Position numbers and translations under genes: made by a program
In this document: positions 43,263-52,460 of the stretch, one piece after another
Layout: each line of letters opens with the position of its first letter
Position numbering within the stretch: position 1 is the stretch's first letter
Notes under the pieces: generated by a model
Databases searched by the model: none
Told to the model about the DNA's origin: nothing
Seen by the model: only the letters and a program-made list of their open reading frames with translations
From: an uncultured Prevotella sp.
GTDB lineage: Bacteria > Bacteroidota > Bacteroidia > Bacteroidales > Bacteroidaceae
NCBI GenBank assembly: GCA_900314455.1
Contig: OMVI01000093.1
Span: 1-64,000, forward strand
Reading direction: 5' to 3'
DNA length: 64,000 nucleotides

Positions 43263-43372
43263 CGTTCACTTTAGTGTGCAAAGGTACACATAAATCTATA
43301 AACGGCAAAAGTATAAACCGTTATTTTTTGAAAAAATATACTTCAAAATTTATATAGTAGACATTATTTTGC

Positions 43373-43380
43373 TAACTTTG
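43373..43380 (+). promoter_or_regulatory. -7 box very close to the uvrB start codon
   Basis: TAACTTTG ends only 8 bases before the ATG at 43389. In this phylum transcription starts a few bases past the box, so the uvrB mRNA would have almost no leader. Confidence 0.6.
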
Positions 43381-43388
43381 CATTTCCA

Positions 43389-45425
43389 ATGAATTTCAAG
43401 CTAACATCAAAATATAAGCCTACCGGAGACCAACCGGAGGCTGTCAAGGAACTGACGGACGGCATAGAGCGTGGCGACAAAAGCCAGGTTCTTCTTGGTG
43501 TTACGGGTTCCGGAAAGACTTTTACTGTTGCTAATGTCATTGCAAACGTAAACAAACCGACACTCGTTCTAAGCCACAACAAGACTCTTGCGGCTCAGCT
43601 TTATGAAGAGATGAAGGGCTTCTTTCCCGACAATGCCGTCGAATATTACGTTTCCTACTACGATTATTATCAGCCGGAGGCTTATCTTCCATCAACAGAT
43701 ACATACATAGAAAAGGACCTCGCTATCAACGACGAGATAGACAAGCTGAGGCTGTCGGCTGTCTCCTCGCTCCTCTCGGGGCGCAGGGACGTCATCGTTG
43801 TGTCGTCGGTGTCGTGCATCTATGGTATGGGCGGACCGGTGGCGATGCAGTCAAGCGTGATAAGAATTAAGAAAGGGCAGACGCTCGACAGGAATATGTT
43901 CCTCCGAAGGCTCGTTGATGCGCTCTATGTTCGCAACGATGTCGACCTGCAACGTGGCAATTTCCGTGTCAAGGGTGACACTGTTGACATTGCGATGGCA
44001 TACAGCGACAATATCCTTCGCATCACTTGGTGGGACGATCAGATAGACAGCATCGAGGAAGTGGACTCTGTTGCATTCCACAGACTTGGCTCTTTCGAGG
44101 AGTATGAGATATATCCGGCAAACCTGTTTGTCACCAGCAAGGAGCAGACGGAGACTGCCATCGGTGACATTCAGGATGATTTGGTGAAGCAGGTTGACTT
44201 CTTCAAGGAGCAGGGCGACAACATCAAAGCGCAGAGAATTAAGGAACGGGTTGAGTACGATGTAGAGATGATAAAGGAACTGGGCCACTGCTCCGGCATC
44301 GAAAACTACAGCCGGTACTTCGACGGCCGCAAACCGGGTGAGCGCCCTTACTGTCTGCTCGACTTCTTCCCTAAGGATTACCTCATGGTAATTGATGAAA
44401 GCCACGTCAGTGTACCGCAAATCAATGCAATGTATGGCGGCGACAGAGCGAGGAAGAAGAACCTGGTGGAATATGGTTTCCGCCTTCCTGCCGCATTCGA
44501 CAACAGACCTCTGAAGTTCGAGGAGTTCCACAGCCTCATCAATCAGGTAATTTATGTGAGCGCAACGCCTGCCGACTATGAGCTAAGGGAGGCTGAGGGC
44601 GTTGTCGTGGAACAGCTTATCAGACCGACAGGTCTGCTCGACCCGGAGATTGAAGTTCGTCCGTCGGAAAATCAGATTGATGATTTGATGGAGGAAATCA
44701 TAACCCGCAGTGCCAAGCATGAGCGTGTTCTGGTTACGACTTTGACAAAGAGAATGGCGGAGGAGTTGACCGAATATCTCCTTGAGCACGACATAAAGAC
44801 TGCGTATATACACAGCGACGTTGCCGGATTAGACAGAGTGAAGATTATAAACGACCTCCGCGCCGGTGTCTACGATGTCCTCGTCGGCGTCAATCTTCTT
44901 CGTGAGGGACTCGATTTGCCAGAGGTCTCACTCGTGGCGATACTCGATGCCGACAAGGAAGGTTTCCTTCGCAGTCACCGAAGCCTGACGCAGACCGCCG
45001 GAAGAGCCGCCCGCAATATCAATGGCAAGGTTATAATGTATGCAGACACCATCACGGAAAGCATGCAGAAGACCATCGACGAGACTAACAGGAGGCGCAG
45101 CAAGCAGCTGAAATACAACGAGGAGCATCACATTACGCCAAAGCAAATCGTCAAGGAGATACACGCCACGCTGCCGACCGACGAGAAACAGCCGCAGACT
45201 TCTATGCAGGCGGCTATCAAGGTCACGCCTTATCGCGAGCCGGAGGAGACTGCCGCGTTCGCAGCCGACCCTATTGTGCAGCGCATGACACGTCCGCAGC
45301 TTGAGAAGAGCATAGCCAATACGACCAAACTCATGAAGCAGGCGGCCAAGGATTTGGACTTCCTGCAAGCTGCACAGTACCGTGATGAAATCATACGGCT
45401 GCAAAAGGAGCTTGAACTCAAATAA
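43389..45425 (+). CDS. uvrB: Excinuclease ABC subunit B
   Basis: The damage-verifying helicase-like subunit of nucleotide excision repair. Visible parts are Walker A GVTGSGKT, the beta-hairpin region YYVSYYDYYQPEAYLPSTD, the helicase segments VLVTTLTKRMAEELTEYL and LDADKEGFLRSHRSLTQTAG, and the C-terminal UVR motif that binds UvrC (about 638-672, LMKQAAKDLDFLQAAQYRD). The 678 residues are full length. The MNFKLTSKYKPTGDQP start is the usual one. uvrA is 11.6 kb downstream, not linked. The mRNA may be nearly leaderless. Confidence 0.97.
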   Translation: MNFKLTSKYKPTGDQPEAVKELTDGIERGDKSQVLLGVTGSGKTFTVANVIANVNKPTLVLSHNKTLAAQLYEEMKGFFPDNAVEYYVSYYDYYQPEAYLPSTDTYIEKDLAINDEIDKLRLSAVSSLLSGRRDVIVVSSVSCIYGMGGPVAMQSSVIRIKKGQTLDRNMFLRRLVDALYVRNDVDLQRGNFRVKGDTVDIAMAYSDNILRITWWDDQIDSIEEVDSVAFHRLGSFEEYEIYPANLFVTSKEQTETAIGDIQDDLVKQVDFFKEQGDNIKAQRIKERVEYDVEMIKELGHCSGIENYSRYFDGRKPGERPYCLLDFFPKDYLMVIDESHVSVPQINAMYGGDRARKKNLVEYGFRLPAAFDNRPLKFEEFHSLINQVIYVSATPADYELREAEGVVVEQLIRPTGLLDPEIEVRPSENQIDDLMEEIITRSAKHERVLVTTLTKRMAEELTEYLLEHDIKTAYIHSDVAGLDRVKIINDLRAGVYDVLVGVNLLREGLDLPEVSLVAILDADKEGFLRSHRSLTQTAGRAARNINGKVIMYADTITESMQKTIDETNRRRSKQLKYNEEHHITPKQIVKEIHATLPTDEKQPQTSMQAAIKVTPYREPEETAAFAADPIVQRMTRPQLEKSIANTTKLMKQAAKDLDFLQAAQYRDEIIRLQKELELK

Positions 45426-45469
45426 GGTTAAAAATTCATTAAAACAACGGGCGTTACAATATTAATGAG

Positions 45470-45477
45470 TAAATTTG
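45470..45477 (+). promoter_or_regulatory. -7 box upstream of the DUF4468 gene
   Basis: TAAATTTG, 29 bases before the start codon. It would drive the tight run from the DUF4468 gene to the deaminase gene. Confidence 0.55.
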
Positions 45478-45506
45478 TACGATTATAACGCAAAACGAAA
45501 TTCAAT

Positions 45507-46502
45507 ATGAAGAAAATTATAATTGCATTCCTGGTGTTGCTCGCACTGCCGACTGCTACAATGGCTCAAAACACATTAACTCCTGAGGAACAGCTCCAGC
45601 AGGCTGAACAGCAACTTGAGGAGGCAAAGAAAGCCAAGGAAGCCGCAATGGCAAGACTGAAGGCTAAGCAAGAGCAGGAGAAGGCTCTGGAAATGCAACG
45701 GAAAATAGAAGAAGCGAAGAAGGAAACGGCACGTCTTCGTGAAGAAACGAGGCGCATTGAGGAAGGCTTAAAGGACTCCGTCGTCAACGAAACACCACAA
45801 CCGGCGGAACCGAAGACTGTTACACCGGCTCCAACAGTTGCCCCGACAACTCCGACGGAAGCACCCGCAGTTCCAGCAGAGACGACCACAACGACTCCGG
45901 CAGTTGCTCCGTCAGCTTCTGTTAACGAAGAGCCGAAAACCATCAGGACCCGTAATAAAACCGAAAAGGATGACGGCAATAACGTCGACAAGAATGCGAA
46001 GTACCTCAAAAGAGACGCTGTGCCGGTCGTAGACGGACAGGTTCAGTGGCAGACGGTCGTCAGTGCGCCAGGAAAGAGTGCCGACCAGATTTACGATATT
46101 GCAGAGAAATATCTCACGCAGTTGACCTCCGACGAGTTCCAACTTCCAGGAAGCCAGGTCATAACGAAGGATAAAAGCAAGCACAACCTCGTCGCCTCAG
46201 TCCACGAATGGCTCGTCTTCAAGGATAACGCCCTCTCTCTTGACAGAACGGAGATATTCTATGTCCTCAACGTAGACTGTTCCGCAGGTCAGGCAAAGAT
46301 GACTATGATGCGCGTGAAGTACAAGTATGACGTGCAGGGAGATGTAAGCCGCTACAACGCCGAGGAATGGATTACCGACAAGGAGGCTGTCAACAAGAAG
46401 CACACACGTCTCTATCCAATCTCCGGAAAGTTCCGCCGCAAGACCATAGACCGTAAGGACGAGATATTCGAAACATTCAAAGAAGCACTCCAGCAACAAT
46501 AA
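45507..46502 (+). CDS. Exported DUF4468 domain protein with coiled coil
   Basis: A 331-residue periplasmic or surface protein. A signal peptide (1-20, cut after MAQ) is followed by an Ala/Lys/Glu-rich coiled coil (about 25-92) and a Pro/Thr/Ala-rich linker (about 95-150). The C-terminal DUF4468 domain (about 170-330) has VQWQTVVSAPGKSADQIY and KHNLVASVHEW. The domain is common in Bacteroidota, often in envelope proteins of unknown function. Its stop overlaps the next start (TAATG), so it heads a translationally coupled run. Confidence 0.82.
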   Translation: MKKIIIAFLVLLALPTATMAQNTLTPEEQLQQAEQQLEEAKKAKEAAMARLKAKQEQEKALEMQRKIEEAKKETARLREETRRIEEGLKDSVVNETPQPAEPKTVTPAPTVAPTTPTEAPAVPAETTTTTPAVAPSASVNEEPKTIRTRNKTEKDDGNNVDKNAKYLKRDAVPVVDGQVQWQTVVSAPGKSADQIYDIAEKYLTQLTSDEFQLPGSQVITKDKSKHNLVASVHEWLVFKDNALSLDRTEIFYVLNVDCSAGQAKMTMMRVKYKYDVQGDVSRYNAEEWITDKEAVNKKHTRLYPISGKFRRKTIDRKDEIFETFKEALQQQ

Positions 46503-46714
46503 TGGAACCATCAAGACATCACAGAAACAAAGAGCTTAACAAAGATGCCGACCAGTTCCTGATGATACGTCAGGTGCTGAATCTCATCTTTATGATTGGC
46601 GCTATCATAGGCGTTATAATTTTCCTGACAGGCAACACGCAGGTAGGTACTATCGTTATACTTGCCTCTATGGTGTTTAAGATAGCAGAATGTGCATTTC
46701 GCTTTTTTAAATAA
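46502..46714 (+). CDS. Small two-helix membrane protein
   Basis: A 70-residue protein with a basic N-terminus (MEPSRHHRNKELNKD) and two hydrophobic helices (about 26-44 and 48-66, ending ECAFRFFK). No family recognised. It overlaps the preceding gene by one base and abuts the porin gene without a gap, so it is clearly expressed with them. A helper or regulator of the neighbouring envelope proteins is possible, but unsupported. Confidence 0.7.
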   Translation: MEPSRHHRNKELNKDADQFLMIRQVLNLIFMIGAIIGVIIFLTGNTQVGTIVILASMVFKIAECAFRFFK

Positions 46715-48994
46715 ATGAAAGAGAAGATACTCATTGTCCTATGTTTAATTGCCGCAGCAGTGCCGTTCAGCATGTCTGCGCAGGTCAATACGAACGACGG
46801 TTTCACAGACGACGGACAATTTACGGCCAGCGGTTATCAGCGGAATCGGAATTTCGGACGTTCGGATTCGGTACAAAGTCAGCACAAGGAGATTCCCCGT
46901 GGGCTGACGGTGTGGACCGTTGACGACAAGTTTGGCGACCGACAATTCACGACTCCGGACACAACCTCGTTCATGTTTATGAACACTATCTTCACTACGG
47001 GGCTGCACGGCGAGTACAATACACTTGGAAATCTGGGCTCACCGAGAATAAACCGCATCATCATAGACCGTCAGGATGCGACCGAATCTTATTTCCTTGA
47101 CCCTTACGACTTCTTCATTGTAAATCCGAACCAATTCCATTTCACGTCAACATACTCTCCGATAACGGTTGTTTCCTACAATACGGCAGGCAACCGCACT
47201 GACGGTGAGGACCACTTCAAGGCACTCTTCGCTGTCAACGCAGGCAAGAGATGGGGCTTCGGCTTCAAGTTCGACTATCTCTACGGGCGCGGATACTACA
47301 GCAATCAAAGCACGAGCCTGTTAAATTATACCATGTGGGGCAGTTACCTTGGCGAGCGTTACCAGGCTCATTTGCTTATGTCGACGAACCACATGAAGGT
47401 CGCCGAGAACGGCGGAATTACCAATGACGCCTACGTTTCGCATCCGGAGCGGTTCAACGAAAGCTACTCGCAGGACGAATTACCTACAATTCTCGAGCAG
47501 AACTGGAACCGAAACGACAACCAGCATGTTTTCTTCAACCATCGATACAACCTCGGTTTCAGCCGCAAGGTGCCAATGACGGAACAGGAAATAGAGGCCC
47601 GCAAGTTTGCCATACGCAGTCAGGCGCAGCAGAGAGAGCGTGACGAGATGGAGGCAGCAAGGCGCCGTGCGCAAAAGAACGGTGAGGAATTCGACGAGGA
47701 CGAGTACCGTGAGGAACAGAAACGGAATGCCGAAATATCCCGCCCCGACGCAAAATCGGACACGGAAAAGGAAGACACAGTATGGATGAAGGACGAGTAC
47801 GTGCCCGTCACGAGTTTCATTCACACCGTCGACTTCAACCATTACAGACGCATATATGAGGCATACGAGACACCGGACTCTTTCTATCTGTCGAACTATT
47901 ATGACTCCGGCAAGCTCACAGGCGACTCCATTTACGACAAGACAAGCCACTGGAACCTTCGCAATACCTTTGCCGTGGCATTGCTTGAGGGCTTCAACAA
48001 ATGGGCAAAAGCAGGCTTGAAGGCATTCGTGTCTTACGATATAAACAACTATACACTACCTGCCATCAACGAGGACAATGTTGTTTTCACCAAATCGTAC
48101 AAGGAATACAACCTTTCAGTTGGCGCTCAGATGCTCAAGATGCAAGGAAAGACGGTACACTACAACGTCAGCGGTGAGTTCTGGCTTACCGGCGACAAGG
48201 CAAGTCAGTTCCATATCGATGCAAATGCAGACTTGAACGTACCGTTGTTCGGCGACACTCTGAACATCATCGGCAATGCATTCATCCACCGCGATGCACC
48301 TATCTTCTATGCAAACACATGGCACTCGCGCCACGCATGGTGGGACCAGGACTTGAGCCAGCAACTCCACAGCCGTCTTTCAGGCACACTGAACTTCAAT
48401 AAGACGGGCACCCGACTGCGCATTAGCTACGACCACCTGAAGGACTACATATACCTTGCACAACAGTACGACCTCTACCATAGCGGCAACGACTACCTGC
48501 ACCGCAACTATCAGGTATCGATGAACCAGCACAAGGGCGCAATCAGTCTGCTGACTGTACAGTTCCGGCAAAAGCTGAAGTTCCTGAACCTCATTCATTG
48601 GGACAACGAGATAACATGGCAGAAGTCGAGCAACAACGACGTTCTTCCCGTTCCTGACTTCAACATCTACAGCAATCTCTACCTGAGGTTCAAGATTGCC
48701 CGCGTGCTGAAGTGCGACTTCGGAGCCGACGTGCGCTACTTCACGAAGTACTATGCACCAGAGTACAGTCCTGTCATGGGACAATATGCCGTTCAGGAGA
48801 ATGCTGCCAGCCGCGTGAAGGTAGGCAACTATCCCGTCGTCAACCTCTATGCCAACTTCCTTTTGCAGCATACGAGGTTCTTCGTGATGCTTTCCCACGT
48901 CAACAGCAGCAGCGGCGAGTACTTCTTTACGCCCCACTACCCTCTCAACGAAAGGATTTTCCGCTTCGGTTTGAGTTGGAACTTCTTCAACTAA
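46715..48994 (+). CDS. Putative outer membrane porin (Porin_10 family)
   Basis: A 759-residue outer membrane beta-barrel of the 'putative porin' family of Bacteroidota. A signal peptide (1-22, ending SMSAQ) precedes a region with many aromatic-capped strands (WGFGFKFDYLYGRGYYSN, VNLYANFLLQHTRFFVML) and a C-terminal Phe. One section is out of character: residues about 288-362 are extremely charged and helical (IEARKFAIRSQAQQRERDEM, RREEQ-like runs), a coiled coil inserted between strands. The start abuts the small membrane protein. menA starts 9 bases downstream. Confidence 0.85.
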   Translation: MKEKILIVLCLIAAAVPFSMSAQVNTNDGFTDDGQFTASGYQRNRNFGRSDSVQSQHKEIPRGLTVWTVDDKFGDRQFTTPDTTSFMFMNTIFTTGLHGEYNTLGNLGSPRINRIIIDRQDATESYFLDPYDFFIVNPNQFHFTSTYSPITVVSYNTAGNRTDGEDHFKALFAVNAGKRWGFGFKFDYLYGRGYYSNQSTSLLNYTMWGSYLGERYQAHLLMSTNHMKVAENGGITNDAYVSHPERFNESYSQDELPTILEQNWNRNDNQHVFFNHRYNLGFSRKVPMTEQEIEARKFAIRSQAQQRERDEMEAARRRAQKNGEEFDEDEYREEQKRNAEISRPDAKSDTEKEDTVWMKDEYVPVTSFIHTVDFNHYRRIYEAYETPDSFYLSNYYDSGKLTGDSIYDKTSHWNLRNTFAVALLEGFNKWAKAGLKAFVSYDINNYTLPAINEDNVVFTKSYKEYNLSVGAQMLKMQGKTVHYNVSGEFWLTGDKASQFHIDANADLNVPLFGDTLNIIGNAFIHRDAPIFYANTWHSRHAWWDQDLSQQLHSRLSGTLNFNKTGTRLRISYDHLKDYIYLAQQYDLYHSGNDYLHRNYQVSMNQHKGAISLLTVQFRQKLKFLNLIHWDNEITWQKSSNNDVLPVPDFNIYSNLYLRFKIARVLKCDFGADVRYFTKYYAPEYSPVMGQYAVQENAASRVKVGNYPVVNLYANFLLQHTRFFVMLSHVNSSSGEYFFTPHYPLNERIFRFGLSWNFFN

Positions 48995-49003
48995 GCTTAG
49001 ACT

Positions 49004-49957
49004 ATGATTTCAGAAAACGATAATGTAAAGACCAATTCCTTCGAGGCTTGGGTTCTTGCAGCACGCCCAAAGACACTGACAGGAGCCTCCGTGCCGGTCA
49101 TGATAGGCGTAGCTTTGGCTATAACGACAGCCGGATGGCACGACTTCATGATACTCCCTGCCATACTGTGCTTCCTCTTTGCCTTTCTGATGCAGATAGA
49201 CTCGAACCTCATCAACGACTATTTCGACTGCGTCCACGGTAACGATGACGTACAGACGAGGCTCGGTCCGAAGCGTGCATGTGCCGAAGGATGGATTACC
49301 CTGCCCGTTATGCGCCGCGGACTCGTTATTGTCAGCGCCGTGGCATGCATCATCGGTCTGCCGCTTATATGGTTTGGAGGATGGGAAATGATTATCGTTG
49401 GAGCCGTGTGCGTCCTCTTCGCATTCCTCTACACGACTTTCTTTTCATACAAAGGCTTAGGCGATTTGCTCGTGATTGTCTTCTTCGGCATCGTACCCGT
49501 CTACTTCACATGGTACGTATCGATACCCGACAGCATGCAAGGCTTCGACGCAAATGTTCTCATCACCGGTATATCCTGCGGTTTGGTGATAGATACTCTG
49601 CTCCTTATAAACAACTATCGCGACCGTAGCAACGACCGGCGCGACGGCAAGATAACACTTGTTGTCCGCCTGGGAGCCAAGTGGGCTGAGCGTCTATACC
49701 GTTACCTGCCCGTCGTGGCTCAGATTCTCATTTTCTGTTTCCTTACAATTGACACTTCTGACGGCTTCGTCAAGCCACTGATTTTCATTCTGACAGCATT
49801 GATATACGAGTTTCCTCACTTCAAAACAGCAAGAAAACTCGTCGAGATAAACCACGGCAAGCAACTTAACAGAGTCCTGGGAATGACAGCACGCGACATG
49901 TTCATCTTCGGCTTAGTTACCTCCGTGCAAATCCTCCTTATGTATCAGCCAATGTAA
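49004..49957 (+). CDS. menA: 1,4-dihydroxy-2-naphthoate polyprenyltransferase
   Basis: A membrane prenyltransferase of menaquinone synthesis that attaches the isoprenoid tail to DHNA. It has about nine helices over 317 residues. The first Asp-rich motif is NLINDYFDCVHGNDD (about 68-82), followed by LGPKRA; the second is NNYRDRSNDRRDGK (about 203-216). N-terminal ARPKTLTGASVPVMIG is typical for MenA. It lies in the porin-menA-HD-deaminase run, far from other men genes. Confidence 0.94.
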   Translation: MISENDNVKTNSFEAWVLAARPKTLTGASVPVMIGVALAITTAGWHDFMILPAILCFLFAFLMQIDSNLINDYFDCVHGNDDVQTRLGPKRACAEGWITLPVMRRGLVIVSAVACIIGLPLIWFGGWEMIIVGAVCVLFAFLYTTFFSYKGLGDLLVIVFFGIVPVYFTWYVSIPDSMQGFDANVLITGISCGLVIDTLLLINNYRDRSNDRRDGKITLVVRLGAKWAERLYRYLPVVAQILIFCFLTIDTSDGFVKPLIFILTALIYEFPHFKTARKLVEINHGKQLNRVLGMTARDMFIFGLVTSVQILLMYQPM

Positions 49958-49975
49958 TTTTAGCCACGAAAGACC

Positions 49976-50608
49976 ATGCAACAGAAACTTAACTTGGAGA
50001 TAATGTCGTTCGTGGAGAAGCAGATACTTCCCCGCTACAACGCTTTCGGGAAGAGCCACGGACTCCAGCACGTGCAACGCGTCATCAAGAACTCGCTCGA
50101 GCTGGTGCCGTTGACGGGCGCCGACATCAACATGGTTTACGTTATAGCCGCCTACCACGACCTCGGACTCGAAGGACCGCGTGCTATTCACCACCTGACG
50201 AGCGGCAAAATCCTGCAAAACGACGCACGGCTGACGAAGTGGTTCTCACCTGAGCAGATTAAGATAATGAAGGAAGCCGTCGAAGACCATCGTGCCTCGT
50301 CGAGCCGTGCGCCACGAAGCATCTACGGAAAGATTGTTGCCGAGGCCGACAGGGACCTCGACCCGATGACCGTATTTACCCGCGCGATACAGTACGGACT
50401 AGAAAACTACCCGGAAAAGAACGACGATGAGCAGTGGGAGCGGTTCTACAAGCACATGCAGGAAAAGTATTCTACAAACGGATACATACGTCTCTGGATA
50501 CCAAACAGTCCCAATGCCAAGCGACTTCGCAAGATTCAGGACACCATTGAGGACAAAGACGAACTTCACAGGATATTCCTGCAAATTTACAAGAGTATTA
50601 AACACTGA
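49976..50608 (+). CDS. HD-domain phosphohydrolase
   Basis: A 210-residue soluble protein with a single HD domain (about 15-130). The first ligand His lies in SHGLQHVQRV, and the HD pair in AYHDLGLEG, with a later EDHRASSS and AEADRDLD supplying further ligands. This resembles YedJ-like nucleotide phosphohydrolases. The substrate is unknown. It is 18 bases after menA and 12 before the deaminase gene. A nucleotide-salvage link with the deaminase is plausible. Confidence 0.8.
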   Translation: MQQKLNLEIMSFVEKQILPRYNAFGKSHGLQHVQRVIKNSLELVPLTGADINMVYVIAAYHDLGLEGPRAIHHLTSGKILQNDARLTKWFSPEQIKIMKEAVEDHRASSSRAPRSIYGKIVAEADRDLDPMTVFTRAIQYGLENYPEKNDDEQWERFYKHMQEKYSTNGYIRLWIPNSPNAKRLRKIQDTIEDKDELHRIFLQIYKSIKH

Positions 50609-50620
50609 CAACTATTCATT

Positions 50621-51088
50621 ATGACGAAGGAAGAATTGATGAGGAGAGCCATCGAACTCTCCATAAACAGCGTTAAGGAAGGCGGCGGTCCGTTCGGCGC
50701 AGTTATAGCCAGGGACGGCGAGATAGTAGCCGAGGGCAACAACCGGGTCACCATCAACAACGACCCGACAGCCCACGCCGAAGTCAACGCCATAAGGAAC
50801 GCTTGCGCAAAGCTCGGCGTCTACGATTTGGAAGGTTGCGAGATATACACCTCCTGTGAGCCTTGTCCGATGTGTCTGGGCGCAATCTACTGGGCGCACC
50901 TTGACAAAATATACTATGCCAACGACCGTAAGGACGCTGCAAAGATTGGTTTCGACGACGACTTTATATACAAGGAGATAGCCCTGAGCCCATATCGCAG
51001 GCAGAAACCGTCGGAGATTTTGCTCAGGGACGAGGCTATTAAGGCTTTCAAGATGTGGCAGGCGAAGACCGACAAGAAGGAATACTAA
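50621..51088 (+). CDS. Nucleoside/guanine deaminase family protein
   Basis: A 155-residue zinc deaminase. Zinc ligands and the catalytic Glu are in HAEVNAI (HAE) and CEPCPMC (PCxxC). The segment GAIYWAHLDKIYYANDRKDAAKIGFDDD is closer to guanine deaminases of the GuaD (cytidine-deaminase fold) type than to tRNA adenosine deaminase TadA, because it has no tRNA-binding tail. It probably converts guanine to xanthine. Last gene of the run, followed by a repeat remnant and a strong terminator at 51226-51269. Confidence 0.82.
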   Translation: MTKEELMRRAIELSINSVKEGGGPFGAVIARDGEIVAEGNNRVTINNDPTAHAEVNAIRNACAKLGVYDLEGCEIYTSCEPCPMCLGAIYWAHLDKIYYANDRKDAAKIGFDDDFIYKEIALSPYRRQKPSEILLRDEAIKAFKMWQAKTDKKEY

Positions 51089-51176
51089 TTGTCAAAATAT
51101 TTCCTTTCGGCTTCTCATAGAATTCGTTTCTGCAACTGATTGATTGTCAACGTCTTCGCAAAACCTATCCTTTTAG

Positions 51177-51200
51177 CTTGCGAAAGGTCAACTTTCGAAC
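51177..51200. repeat. Short relative of the AT-rich element hairpins
   Basis: GCGAAAGGTCAACTTTCG followed by AACTGCAA matches the closing hairpin of iteron copies A-C but has no iterons next to it. It sits between the deaminase gene and its terminator. Confidence 0.5.
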
Positions 51201-51225
51201 TGCAATAGCTGACCTCTTAGAACGC

Positions 51226-51269
51226 AAAAGCTGCCCTTTTGGAAGTCAAAAGGACAGCTTTTGTTTTTT
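51226..51269 (+). terminator. Strong intrinsic terminator of the porin-menA-deaminase run
   Basis: AAAAGCTGCCCTTTT pairs with AAAAGGACAGCTTTT with one mismatch (15-base stem, loop GGAAGTC), followed by GTTTTTTG. Confidence 0.88.
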
Positions 51270-51286
51270 GTAACGATATATTACCA

Positions 51287-52378
51287 CTACCGAATGTCCG
51301 CAACAACATACTCGGAACGTGTCCCGATGCGAAACTTACCGCCCCAAATGCCGATGCCGGACGAGACATAGTACTGCGTATTGCCCTTCGTCAGCGGGCC
51401 GAAAGCATCCTCATAGATTGCGTCCTCTATCCAACTGATTGGCCATACCTGCCCGTAGTGCGTGTGACCGGACAACTGGAAGCCGACGCCGGCTTTCTCT
51501 GCCTCTTCAAGATGATAGGGATGGTGGTCCATAAGGATTGTGAAGCCGGGATTGGAGCCGGCCTCCTTCATCAAGTCAGCAACGCTCTTGCGATTTGGAT
51601 TGGTACGGTCGTCACGTCCGAGGATTGTCAGTCCGTCGACATGGGCTACAGAGTCGACAAGCAGATGTATGCCTGCGTCATGATAGAACCGTATCGACTC
51701 CGCCCTGCCCGAATAGTATTCGTGGTTGCCGAGGATAGCATACACGGGCGCGTTTATCTTCCGGAAGTCCTCGTCGAGCTTCTGTTCTCGCACGGCACGA
51801 ATGCTTCCGTCGATTATATCACCAGCAACAAGCACCAAGTCAGCATGCTCAAGGTTGATTAACTCTATCCAACGCTCAAGCTCAGCCTTGCGGTTGTGGT
51901 AGCCGGCATGTACGTCGCTAATCATGACAACTTTCAAAGGCTTCTGTAGTTTATGGTGTGTCTCGACAGTAATAGGTACGCGCACCTTATTATTATAATG
52001 TATATAGCCATAAACGAACAATGCCGTTATTACGCAGAACACCGTCAGCGTTCCCGCCCAACTGTTGTAAAGGAATGACTTCGGGACAAGTCGCACGAGT
52101 CTGCCAATGTCGAGCAGCAGAAAGAGCATTGCCACATAGAGTCCGATAAAGAGTGTGGAGTCGCCGATTTCGTACAGTGCTATTGCCACCGGCATTGGCT
52201 TATTGTCGAGCTTGAAGATGAAGTTGGTGAAGAAGATGACCACACAAGCCACAGCCAATGCTACCACCACCCACTTCCACGGCGTTGCAAACGGCAGGAT
52301 ATTCCATACATGCCACAAGATATAACCGAAGCCGATGATAGGCACAAGGATAAGGAGGATTAACCACATTTTATTCAT
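51287..52378 (-). CDS. Membrane-anchored metallophosphoesterase
   Basis: A 363-residue protein with about four N-terminal helices (1-125) followed by a calcineurin-like phosphoesterase (about 145-363). Metal-binding blocks are in order: MISDVHAGYH, VAGDIIDG, LGNHEYYSG, DHHPYH and SGHTHYGQVWP. Relatives (YkuE, YpbG, YaeI type) act on lipid or nucleotide phosphates at the membrane; the substrate here is unknown. Upstream, 24-59 bases away, lies the terminator of the POT gene. Confidence 0.88.
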   Translation of the reverse strand: MNKMWLILLILVPIIGFGYILWHVWNILPFATPWKWVVVALAVACVVIFFTNFIFKLDNKPMPVAIALYEIGDSTLFIGLYVAMLFLLLDIGRLVRLVPKSFLYNSWAGTLTVFCVITALFVYGYIHYNNKVRVPITVETHHKLQKPLKVVMISDVHAGYHNRKAELERWIELINLEHADLVLVAGDIIDGSIRAVREQKLDEDFRKINAPVYAILGNHEYYSGRAESIRFYHDAGIHLLVDSVAHVDGLTILGRDDRTNPNRKSVADLMKEAGSNPGFTILMDHHPYHLEEAEKAGVGFQLSGHTHYGQVWPISWIEDAIYEDAFGPLTKGNTQYYVSSGIGIWGGKFRIGTRSEYVVADIR

Positions 52379-52401
52379 CAGTAAGATTAAATATTGAAAA
52401 T

Positions 52402-52435
52402 AATGCCGGTTTAGACCTGAGTTTAAACCGGCATT
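52402..52435 (-). terminator. Terminator of the peptide transporter gene
   Basis: A perfect 12-base stem AATGCCGGTTTA / TAAACCGGCATT with a 10-base loop. It lies 26 bases past the stop of the minus-strand POT gene and before the metallophosphoesterase start. Flanks are A/T-rich on both sides, so it may work in both directions. Confidence 0.8.
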
Positions 52436-52460
52436 CTATATTTTTAAAGTATCTGTAAAC

